47,637 bases of DNA, taken from Candidatus Rifleibacteriota bacterium. Lineage in GTDB: Bacteria; Muiribacteriota; Ozemobacteria; Ozemobacterales; Ozemobacteraceae. Numbering within the stretch: position 1 is the stretch's first letter; each line of letters opens with the position of its first letter. The translations under genes were made by a program, and so were the position numbers. The stretch spans positions 1 through 47,637 of the forward strand of contig JAFPZP010000052.1 in assembly GCA_017417215.1 (NCBI GenBank), given 5' to 3'. This document shows, one piece after another, positions 16,887 through 25,500 of the stretch. The notes beneath the pieces are model-generated. The model saw nothing but the letters and a program-made list of their open reading frames with translations. It had not been told where the DNA came from and made no database searches.

Positions 16887-17073
16887 CTGTATGAGATTGT
16901 CCTAAAACTAGAAATTTGATGAAAAATCTGTATTTATTTGTAGCCTACTCATTATCATAAAAAGTATAGCGTATGGGCTTTAGCCCTGAAAGCTATACGT
17001 TTATGACAATGGGTAGGCGATTAGAACAATCTTATTTGGACTTAAAAATTAGTTTTCAGACAAACTCTGTATG
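16887..17073. mobile_element. MITE-like TIR element, copy 2, with 7-bp target duplication
   Basis: Left end GAGATTGTCCTAAAACTAG (16893-16911) and right end TTAGTTTTCAGACAAACTC (17049-17067) are imperfect inverted repeats matching those of copy 1. CTGTATG is duplicated at 16887-16893 and 17067-17073. The body (about 175 bp) is unrelated to that of copy 1 and contains covarying palindrome copy B. It lies between the divergent lptG and TPR genes, just upstream of the TPR promoter. Confidence 0.75.
16943..17018. repeat. covarying palindrome, copy B
   Basis: Outer arms GCCTACTCATTATCATAAA and the complement of GCCTACCCATTGTCATAAA, inner GTATAGC/GCTATAC stem, tip GGGC-TTTA-GCCC. It is nested within the TIR element. 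Confidence 0.85.
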
Positions 17074-17132
17074 CCAATCCCTTATAAAGATTTTTTTACA
17101 ATATAGTAAAGAAATTATGCTGTATATCAATG

Positions 17133-17161
17133 TTGACGTATGATACACATAACGTTATTAT
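17133..17161 (+). promoter_or_regulatory. probable sigma-70-type promoter of the TPR gene
   Basis: TTGACG (17133-17138) and TATTAT (17156-17161) are separated by 17 bp, about 40 bp upstream of the likely start codon and outside the TIR element. Confidence 0.6.
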
Positions 17162-17201
17162 AAAAATATAAAATATATATTAAAAGGTTTTGTCTAGTTA
17201 C

Positions 17202-18722
17202 ATGAAAACGAAGACTTTGCTATTCTTATTTCTATTTACTCACCTAACACTGTATTCTGCTGACTTCGTTCTCGAAAGAAACCTTTTAGACAAAGGGATG
17301 GCTTATTTTTACCAGAAAAACTATAAAGCTGCTGCCGATTATTTAGGGCAAGCAGCTGATTTAAATCCTAATAATGTTTGGTCAAGATACTATTATGTGT
17401 ATGCTATAGCTTTGTTAGGCAAAAAACAAGAAGCTTCAAAATGGCTGCCTAAACTTTCTTCTATATCTAAAACAACTCACTACAAACAATTAGTAGCTTT
17501 TTTAAATTCAGATAATGCCCCCAAAAAGAATGAAACAAAACCTAAAGAAACTAAAGTGGCAAAAAAAGATACTAAAGTAGAAAAAAAAGAATCTAAGGTT
17601 CAACCCCAGATTAAAAAGAAAGATATTTTAGACGACGCAGAATACTATATTGATTCAGGTGATAACAAAAAAGCTTTATCTATAATTAACGATTATATGA
17701 AAAATAATCCTGCCAATGGAAAAGCCTATAAAATGCTTGCAATGCTAGACTTTAGCAATAGAGACTATCAGTCTTCTGCTGAAAAGTTCGAAAAAGCTTT
17801 TCAAAAAGGCATAAATGATTTCGATTCATATTTCATGGCTGCTCAATCCAACTTAGATATTCAAAATTACGACGCAGCTTTGGTTTACTATGAAAAAGCA
17901 AGTCAAATTAATTCAAAAGATTTATTTGTGAAAATTTCTTTAGCTGATCTTTATTGTGACAGATCTAACTATTCAAATTCAACTCGCCTATATAAAGAAA
18001 TATTAAAAGATGATTCTAATAACATAGATGCCCAAATAGGTTTGGCAAAAATAGAATTTAAAAAGGGCTACATTGAGGAATCTTTAACACAGATTACAGA
18101 TATTATAGAAAAGAATCAAGATAATGCTAAGGCTCACTATCTCAAATCTCAGATTCTATTAGAAAATAAAGATTACGATAATGCTCTAAAAGAAGCTGAA
18201 GCAGCATATTCCTTTAACCCAACAAGTATAGAATACAGAGTTTTCTGTTCTCTTGTTAAAGTTAGAAACTTTAAGGTAAAAGAAGCTGTTGAAGACCTTC
18301 AAAAAGTGTTAAATAATTTCCCAGATAATACTTATGCCCTTACTGCTCTAGGAGAAGCCCAACTGACTGAAGGCGAAATGGAAGAAGGTAAAGCAACTTT
18401 ATTGAAGTCTGAATCAATCAAAAAAATGCCTCAAACAGCTTTGTTGCTTGCATTAATAGAATGCAACGAAAAAAACTATGATAAGGCAGATAGTCTCTAT
18501 AAAGAATACTGTTCTTTAGCAGGAAACAGCCCAGAAGCACTGTTAGAATATGCTAACTTTACAGAGTTAAAAAATAATAAGGAAGAATGTTTAAAATCTT
18601 ATTATGCTGTGTTAGAAAAATTTCCAGGAACTCCCTTTGCTGATAAGGCTGAAAAAAGAGCAAATGAAATTAGAAAGTCTGAAGCCCAGCAGTCGAAAGA
18701 AAAATATGGCATTAATTATTAA
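17202..18722 (+). CDS. exported TPR-repeat protein
   Basis: A 506-residue protein. Residues 1-20 are a Sec signal peptide (MKTKTLLFLFLFTHLTLYSA). A TPR pair follows (about 25-100), then a Lys-rich linker (about 108-140, repeated K-x-T/E-K-V blocks), then TPRs to about residue 490. An in-frame TTG four codons upstream (17190) is closer to AAAAGG, but the ATG at 17202 gives the standard signal peptide. It is likely a periplasmic scaffold of unknown partner. The next gene overlaps its 3' end by 17 bp, so the two form an operon. Confidence 0.88.
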   Translation: MKTKTLLFLFLFTHLTLYSADFVLERNLLDKGMAYFYQKNYKAAADYLGQAADLNPNNVWSRYYYVYAIALLGKKQEASKWLPKLSSISKTTHYKQLVAFLNSDNAPKKNETKPKETKVAKKDTKVEKKESKVQPQIKKKDILDDAEYYIDSGDNKKALSIINDYMKNNPANGKAYKMLAMLDFSNRDYQSSAEKFEKAFQKGINDFDSYFMAAQSNLDIQNYDAALVYYEKASQINSKDLFVKISLADLYCDRSNYSNSTRLYKEILKDDSNNIDAQIGLAKIEFKKGYIEESLTQITDIIEKNQDNAKAHYLKSQILLENKDYDNALKEAEAAYSFNPTSIEYRVFCSLVKVRNFKVKEAVEDLQKVLNNFPDNTYALTALGEAQLTEGEMEEGKATLLKSESIKKMPQTALLLALIECNEKNYDKADSLYKEYCSLAGNSPEALLEYANFTELKNNKEECLKSYYAVLEKFPGTPFADKAEKRANEIRKSEAQQSKEKYGINY

Positions 18723-19479
18723 ATTCATATTGTTTTTTTTGCTAATTTTTGCAGAATCGCAATCTTTTGCTTGCGATAGCACTGTGCTAGCCCTTCTTAC
18801 AGGAAAAGACCTCAATGCTTCTACGGTATCCAAGTTTCTAGCCGTATCAAATAAGCTTGTAGCCGAAGGAGAAATGCTTAATTCATATAATATAGCAGCA
18901 GCTAAAAAGCAACATGCAACTATTATGAAAGATTGGCTAGGACTGGTCTCAGAACTTGGCTCGGCACCCATGGTTCCTGATTCAAATAAAACGGAATTTA
19001 AAGATATTTTAATTGAAGTAGCAAAAGATTTAGGTATTGTCAGAAAGCTGCTTGAAAAGGAAACATACATAAACATCCATGAGATAATAGAAGTTTGTGT
19101 TACAAAGATTACTATTCTCGGAACCTTGGTTAAAGATAATACTGTGATTCACAATTTTCTTAAATTTGAACTTAAGGTTTATCAACCCGGAATCTATCTA
19201 GATAGACAAAATGAGTTTCTAAATAATAGTTTTTTACAAGACATAGAATTAACTGTGAACGATTTAGAAAAATCTTTTTCTCAAAAAGCTAAAGACTTAT
19301 CAAAAGCTTTCTTGACATCTGTCGAAAACCATAGAAAAACAATTGATGAAGTAAAGAAAAATCAGATTCCCTGGGAAAAAACAGCTATTTCTTATAATAA
19401 TCTGAAGAATTCCTTTGTTGCTCTTAAACAGCAACTCCTTGAAGATGGTTATTTTAATGAAATTAATAAAACCAATTAA
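18706..19479 (+). CDS. small exported protein of unknown function
   Basis: A 257-residue protein, from the ATG at 18706 inside the end of the TPR gene. The longer frame from 18637 would bury the signal peptide. Residues 1-22 form a hydrophobic signal ending ESQSFAC; C22 may be a lipidation site, although the -3 residue is not the usual Leu. The rest is predominantly helical (KLVAEGEMLNSYNIAAAKKQ, KDLGIVRKLLEKETYINIHE). I do not recognise a family. The convergent ankyrin gene also has a signal ending FAE-x-x-SFAC. Confidence 0.75.
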   Translation: MALIIKFILFFLLIFAESQSFACDSTVLALLTGKDLNASTVSKFLAVSNKLVAEGEMLNSYNIAAAKKQHATIMKDWLGLVSELGSAPMVPDSNKTEFKDILIEVAKDLGIVRKLLEKETYINIHEIIEVCVTKITILGTLVKDNTVIHNFLKFELKVYQPGIYLDRQNEFLNNSFLQDIELTVNDLEKSFSQKAKDLSKAFLTSVENHRKTIDEVKKNQIPWEKTAISYNNLKNSFVALKQQLLEDGYFNEINKTN

Positions 19480-19511
19480 TCTGAAATCGTAATTAGGTTA
19501 ACAGATATACC

Positions 19512-20666
19512 TTAAAAATCCAGGCTAATTCCTTTTTGGGTTGCCAAATCAAGCGGAGTTTTGCCTTCATTATTTTTTGCTTTAGTGTCTACACCAGATT
19601 TAACCAACAACTCACAAATAGGAAGAGATACTTTTTCACTCATTAAAGTTAAATGAAGAACATTATTGCCTAATTTATCTGTTAAAGAAGGATTAATTTT
19701 TCTTTCTAATAATTTTTTTACTAATTCATCAGAACCAGACATTACTGCATAATGAATAGGTGCTTTACCTTCATCGTTTAAAGTATTAAAACTTGATTCT
19801 GGATAAGTATCTAAAGTAACTTCAACCAAAGAAATATCACCAGATTGAATAGCAAAAACAAGTTGGTTGCAAGCATCTTTATCTTTCTCTTCTTTTTCCA
19901 GACTTTTTACTAAATCTGATTTAAAAATTTCAAGTGAAGGATAATCTGCAGGTGCATAGTAACTAGTATTTACTCTCATCACATGTTCTTTACTATCACC
20001 AACAGACCCCCAATCTACATGAATTGGCAAAGAATTGTTTTTTTCAACAGTTTCTAAAAAACCACCTATAGGCGTAATCAAAGGGTCTATAATTATTGTT
20101 GGCGAAACTTCAAATTCATCAATAAACAAAAGATTATCATTGCTATCTGAAATTCTCACATACACACTAGTTTCGTCTCGAATAACCAAGCGAAGCAATG
20201 CCCAGATTTGCATATTCATATCTATCATCTGTACACAAGTTTTCTTTGGGTCTGAAACATATAAATCAAGATAATAATGTTCTTCAGAAACTTTTGTTTG
20301 CTGTGAGGAAATATCATTTTCATTAGGAAGCTTATTAAATTCAGGAATCAACACATCGCTAAAAACCATTTCTAACGCTTCTTTTGTAGAAGAATAGGTT
20401 TCCTGGTTAACAGCTTTGCTTTCTTTGCCCCAAAACAAGCTTCTTACAGAAAAAGGTTTTACTGGAATATTGCAAACCTTCATTTCTTTGGAAAACTTTT
20501 TCCTTAACTGCATAAAAGCCTCAGTCAAAGCATAAACAGTTGGGCTTTGCAGTTCTTCGGTTGAGGTATTTATGGTTTTCCAGACAGATGGAACCATAAC
20601 ACAAGCAAAAGATTCTATTTCAGCAAAAAAAACTAATAAATATGCAACAATCAGACACCTTCTCAC
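19512..20666 (-). CDS. exported ankyrin-repeat protein
   Basis: A 384-residue protein starting at GTG with GAGG seven bases upstream. The signal peptide (1-22) ends FFAEIESFAC, with C22 possibly lipidated. Residues 30-265 are an unrecognised domain. Residues 265-384 carry three to four ankyrin repeats (GKAPIHYAVMSGSDELVKKLL, GNNVLHLTLMSEKV, GKTPLDLATQKG). It begins four bases after the minor-pilin gene stop, so it looks like the last gene of the pseudopilin operon and may bind part of that machine in the periplasm (inference). Confidence 0.85.
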   Translation of the reverse strand: MRRCLIVAYLLVFFAEIESFACVMVPSVWKTINTSTEELQSPTVYALTEAFMQLRKKFSKEMKVCNIPVKPFSVRSLFWGKESKAVNQETYSSTKEALEMVFSDVLIPEFNKLPNENDISSQQTKVSEEHYYLDLYVSDPKKTCVQMIDMNMQIWALLRLVIRDETSVYVRISDSNDNLLFIDEFEVSPTIIIDPLITPIGGFLETVEKNNSLPIHVDWGSVGDSKEHVMRVNTSYYAPADYPSLEIFKSDLVKSLEKEEKDKDACNQLVFAIQSGDISLVEVTLDTYPESSFNTLNDEGKAPIHYAVMSGSDELVKKLLERKINPSLTDKLGNNVLHLTLMSEKVSLPICELLVKSGVDTKAKNNEGKTPLDLATQKGISLDF

Positions 20667-20670
20667 AAAA

Positions 20671-21423
20671 TTACCTCTTTGCAGAAGGATAAGATGAACC
20701 CTTGGTTACTTCGTCAAGTTCTCTATCATGAATTCTAGCGGTTATTTGTTCTGAAACAGTAGTTTTACCGTTAGAATCTGGCATTAGCATTACAAGCTTT
20801 AAAGTAATAAGAACCTCCGGACGGCCAATTTCTACGCTATCGGTTGCTTTTCTTACAAAAACCCCTATTGAATCAACATCTTTAATAGAAGTAATAAAAT
20901 CACCATCTCTATTGCCATAAGTTACTCTTGTATTATTGGTTGGACCAATAGAAGCCGGGGGGGTAGTGCTAAGCAATGTATTTCTATCTCCGGTATACAC
21001 AAAAGAAAGTGTTTTGTCGAAACACTCTAACGAAAGTCCTTTCCAAATGCCGTTTATATCACTTTTAATACCTAATTCTAAATTTTGATTACAAATAGGT
21101 GTTACTCTGGAACCAAACAGGATACCAGTATTTGTCGAGGATGCCAAAGCATTATAATAGGCTGAAGCTACAGTAATAGGTATTTTGGACTCTAAGATTC
21201 TTTCACCATTCATATCTAACGAATAGAGATGCGTAGCTCTTTCAACATTTTCTTTAAAACGTAAAAGGAATCTTTGAGCATCTTTCTGAGTAGTCATTCG
21301 CCAGGTACCGGCTTTAAAACCTTTGTTGCTTCCTCCAAAAATAGTAAAAGCTGCCGTAAGCAATAACCCCAAAAGAACTGTAGCTATCATTAGCTCAACT
21401 AGAGTAAAAGCTTTCTTATTCAT
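20671..21423 (-). CDS. type IV pilin-like protein (PilW/GspJ type)
   Basis: A 250-residue prepilin. The leader MNKKA is followed by the methylation motif FTLVELMIATVLLGLLLTAA with Glu at +5; the residue before the cleavage point is Ala in place of the more usual Gly. After the N-terminal helix comes a long variable globular part, the size expected of a GspJ/PilW minor pilin. It overlaps the previous gene by 8 bp. Processing would need the prepilin peptidase, for which a gene is present at 33820-34623. Confidence 0.85.
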   Translation of the reverse strand: MNKKAFTLVELMIATVLLGLLLTAAFTIFGGSNKGFKAGTWRMTTQKDAQRFLLRFKENVERATHLYSLDMNGERILESKIPITVASAYYNALASSTNTGILFGSRVTPICNQNLELGIKSDINGIWKGLSLECFDKTLSFVYTGDRNTLLSTTPPASIGPTNNTRVTYGNRDGDFITSIKDVDSIGVFVRKATDSVEIGRPEVLITLKLVMLMPDSNGKTTVSEQITARIHDRELDEVTKGSSYPSAKR

Positions 21424-21979
21424 TTTTTGTAAGTTCCCCAGAAATAACAGTCTTGTAATTATTTACAGGCCGATCTGCACTTAATTGCAAATCTACTGAT
21501 ATTTCAATAGATTCTGTCTGAAAGTCTTTAGAACTAATCAAAGAAATATCTGTGGTATAAATAGGACTCCCAAGAGGTTCAATAAAATCTGCTGTATAAT
21601 CGCCCATAAGAATTCCTTCATTTAACCCCGAACCTTTTCCTAGGAAATATTCATAAGGCATAGGCAATGCACTTTGTTCAGCATCAAGTTTTGGTAAATC
21701 AGATTCTGTTTTTGTCCTTTGCCAATAAATATACTGTCTGTAAGAACGAATAAAGAAATCTGGATATTTCTTTATTTTAAAAACAGCAATATTCTGAATC
21801 CCTTTTGCCAAGAAATCAGCCTGAATTCTATCATACTGTAACTTGGCTTCAGGAGCAGTTTGAGAATAATGTTTTACGTAAATTGTTCCTAAGGCCAAAA
21901 CGATTGAGGCAATACACAAAACAATCACTATTGCCATTCCATTTTTATTATTTCTTTTCATATCAAATAACATTCTCAT
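21416..21979 (-). CDS. PilX/GspK-like minor pilin
   Basis: A 187-residue protein with a short basic leader (KRNNKNG) and hydrophobic helix MAIVIVLCIASIVLALGTIYV. It has no Glu at +5, as in GspK and PilX-type tip pilins. Its ATG overlaps the upstream stop as ATGA (21976-21979), which supports this start and translational coupling. It is shorter than typical GspK, so PilX-like is the safer label. It lies between the PilV/GspI-like and PilW/GspJ-like genes, the normal minor-pilin order. Confidence 0.75.
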   Translation of the reverse strand: MRMLFDMKRNNKNGMAIVIVLCIASIVLALGTIYVKHYSQTAPEAKLQYDRIQADFLAKGIQNIAVFKIKKYPDFFIRSYRQYIYWQRTKTESDLPKLDAEQSALPMPYEYFLGKGSGLNEGILMGDYTADFIEPLGSPIYTTDISLISSKDFQTESIEISVDLQLSADRPVNNYKTVISGELTKNE

Positions 21980-22560
21980 TCTGTGTTACAAACAAAGGTT
22001 ATAGCCGAATAAGTTCTTTCATTTCTTGATGACTTGCTATTGATAGGAGTAACATCTACTCTAATCTTGACAGCAATATATGCATTATCACCACTTGAAC
22101 TAGCATAAGTATCTGTGCTTTTCGTTCGTTTACGGAATCTCCAGGTATTTGGCTTATCATGCACATAATCTTTGTTCGGAAATTTCAACTCCATCAGATT
22201 ATTAAAAGTTATAGATTGCTTTTTTAAGGTTGCAGTAACATTATAGCTATTCTGCCCAATAGTTACCGTTCCAAACTGTTCTTCTTTAAATGGCTCTTTA
22301 ATATTCCTGCTTGCACCGTCAATTTCAGAAACTAAAGACTTAAATGGAAGAGAGGATAGAAAATTCATTCTGTCAACCAGAATTTGAAGAGCCTCCCCTC
22401 TTCTGAAGTCATGACTTGTCTCCTTATGACCATGGCTAATGATACCTGCCGCACCTAATGCAGCAACACACATGATAAGGAAAGCTATCATTATTTCCAG
22501 AAGGGTAACGCCCCTTCTATTAGAAGGGGCTTTTATACTTCTAAACAACTGAGAGGTCAT
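21976..22560 (-). CDS. type IV pilin-like protein (PilV/GspI type)
   Basis: A 194-residue prepilin. A 17-residue basic leader (MTSQLFRSIKAPSNRRG) precedes VTLLEIMIAFLIMCVAALGA. The cleavage Gly and +5 Glu are present; +1 is Val in place of Phe. The globular part is about 160 residues. Its ATG shares one base with the stop of the 1420-residue gene upstream (TAATG at 22558-22562), so the giant protein and the minor pilins are made from one message. Confidence 0.85.
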   Translation of the reverse strand: MTSQLFRSIKAPSNRRGVTLLEIMIAFLIMCVAALGAAGIISHGHKETSHDFRRGEALQILVDRMNFLSSLPFKSLVSEIDGASRNIKEPFKEEQFGTVTIGQNSYNVTATLKKQSITFNNLMELKFPNKDYVHDKPNTWRFRKRTKSTDTYASSSGDNAYIAVKIRVDVTPINSKSSRNERTYSAITFVCNTE

Positions 22561-25500
22561 TATTCGTTAATTCCTCTTTCAAGAACACGATATTTGAACT
22601 TGGAATCAAGAACTTCAAAATAAGCTCTTAAAGCTCTTGTTTGAGGAGCAGCAGTAGCATTTGTCGGATTCTTTACAGCATTAGTATTGTCTGGCCAATC
22701 CTTAGCATCATCTTCAACTTGAAGCTCTACATAGTATCTACCAGCATTTCTGAATATATACTGTATTGCTTCATCATCCTTGCCATTTGCCAACTGAGTA
22801 TTATTATCATAATCTTTGAGAACAAATGATGTGCATTTTGGAGTGCCAGAATTGTCTATCATTACATACCTGAACAGAACAGGAACGTCAGTTAATAGAC
22901 GACAATCTTGGATTTTATTGGTTTTTTCATCAGTCATTTGGTCTCTGAATATGGTCAGTAAAGCATTAGATGCATTTAAGAATTTAAAACTATCCTTTAT
23001 ATCTCCACCAAAAGTATTTGCAACATACCATTTATCAGGTCCGTTACTTTCATCATCTACAGTCAAGAACCATTTATCGGTATTTTTTGTAGGAACAAAA
23101 CCTTCTTTTGGATCTGTTTCAAACAAATCGTCATATTTGTTATCAACTGCAATAGACGGAACTCTGAACTGTTTTCCCATATCTGGATATCTATCCTGGA
23201 AACCAGTAATGAATATATTGGGGCGATCATTGTCTTTTATAACAATAGTTCCAACGAAGTAATCATCTTTATCAGAACCAATGACTTCGCTTTCATTATT
23301 CAAGCAATTAGTCCACGAAACATCAGCTTTATTCTCATAATTACAGCTTTCAATCCAACTCAGACCAAATTTATAGTTCGTGTATCCGCTAGTATTATTA
23401 GCATAATTGAATGGTAATCTAGCAGTACTTTTTAAGTTTTCTATATTGTTAAAATTATCCATGCAACCTGCTGGTATATAATACTTCACATAACTTAGTG
23501 CCTTTGATGGAACAAGACCTACAGCCTTTAATTCTGCTTCATTTTCTACTGGTTCAGGTGTAATATCTGCTCCAATAAGGGAGGCTGTTCTCTTGATACC
23601 ATTGGCGGTATCATAGTGTAGAATAGCTTTGCGTTGCTTATCATTAAAACTTGATTTTAAATTACTGCGTTCTCCACTATGATATTCATCCGGAATAATG
23701 TTTGGCTTTGATCCAGTGTAACTGGACATTGGGTTGTTATCACAAACATAGAATATCATCCATGTATTAGGATTCCAACGCTCAATTGTTTCACCTGTAG
23801 AAGCATTAATAAAGACAATACCTTTATTTTCATTTATATTTTTAATGTCTGACTTGTTTTGAACAGCTTTGAAAGCAGGACCATTAGCATAAACCATCTT
23901 GTAGCCAGGAACAACTCTTTCGCTGGCATTTTCTTCAGCATTATACTGATAGATAGAAGGTCCGGTGTTGTCTGTTACACAAATTTCCGCTTCACCGTCT
24001 ATAGAAACAGTAACGACAACAGGAACACGTTCTGTCTTATATTCCCAGCCATATGATGTTTGTCTTACTGGATATCTGACATAAACCATATACATATACT
24101 GTCTGTAAACAGATGCATTAATTACATAACGGAGAGGATCAGAAGGCATTGGCATCAGTTCTCTTAACTGTTCCTGGGTCAGATTGAAGTTTTCCAAAGT
24201 AAGGGTCTTTGTCCAAATAGTTTCATTACCCCTCTTTAAATCAGATCTCCAAGCAACTTGGAAGTTGTCGACCCATTTCAAAGTGTCTGGAACCATATTG
24301 GGATCATTTGGATTTGGAGGATTATCAGCCATAACAATTTTAGTTCTGTCGAGTCCTTTATCCAAATTTGCTTGTGTTTCTCTAAGCTTAAGACCCCATC
24401 TATTATTGCCTTTATAGCTAATATTTTTATTTTTATCAACCTGTCTACACAAACTTGCCCCATCCATAACAAATTCAGTTTTCTTCAGGTTCTTATCGTT
24501 AGAAGAAGGGGAAGGTCTAAATCCACTATCATCATCATAATTCAAACTAGACATTATGATACCATTACCATCGAGTGATTCTGGTGGTTTTTTCCAAGTT
24601 TGCTTAATATGTTCCCAAGAATAACCATCTCGAACAATTCTGCCTTTTGCAGCAGCTACTTTAGGAGGATCACTAGGTCTGGGATATAGACAGGTTTCTT
24701 TTTCTGAAGCCAATGCACCAACTTTCAACTTGGTGTAATCGTAATATCTATATTCGACTTTTAGGCCAACATCAAATTCACCTTCAAGTAGAGATGGGAA
24801 AACAAGAAGATAATCACCAGTGGTATCCAATATTTCATAATCTTTGTCACCAGGACTAATTGTTTTGCCAAATTGGTCTTTGGTTTTAACTATTTTCCAA
24901 TGGTATACTACTGAACTTTCTTTTATGGTATTAGGATAGCAGCCTACGGCTCCATCTCTGTCTTTATCTTCTGTTGAACCTGTAATATTTATGCCATTAG
25001 CGTCGTAATAAGGAGCATTTTCTGCAATGAAGAAGATATTTCTTGTACTGCTGTAAGAACCATCATCAAGATCCGGTGATGCACTCGCAAAACCTGTAGC
25101 GGTTAAATCACAAGGACCCCAACAATCGGCAACAGCATCGACGTTATTAGGTTCTGGAGGTGTAGGAACGTTGATTACTGCTAATTCAGTACGTATGTTA
25201 CTACCATCTCCATCATACCTTGTTTGATAAAGATTTGAGGTCCATATCTTCTTAGAGTTTATATTGTTATCTTCTGTAATATATTCTCTTTCGTATTCAT
25301 TGTATCCTAATGGAATTCTATTATTGATTCTTGAGAAATTGGTATCCAAACCGTAAGGTCGTTTGTAAATTGCCTTATAAACCATTTGTCGGTAAATCGC
25401 AACGAAATGTTTTTCTGTACCATAGGTGAAAATATATTTTTTTGTGGTTTCTGTTCCATCTTGACCGAATCTACTAGTATTTGCCGGGTCTAGTTCGGTT

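Noticed and set aside
20035..20274. 79-residue plus-strand frame
   Set aside because: Antisense to the ankyrin-repeat gene, with no ribosome-binding site.
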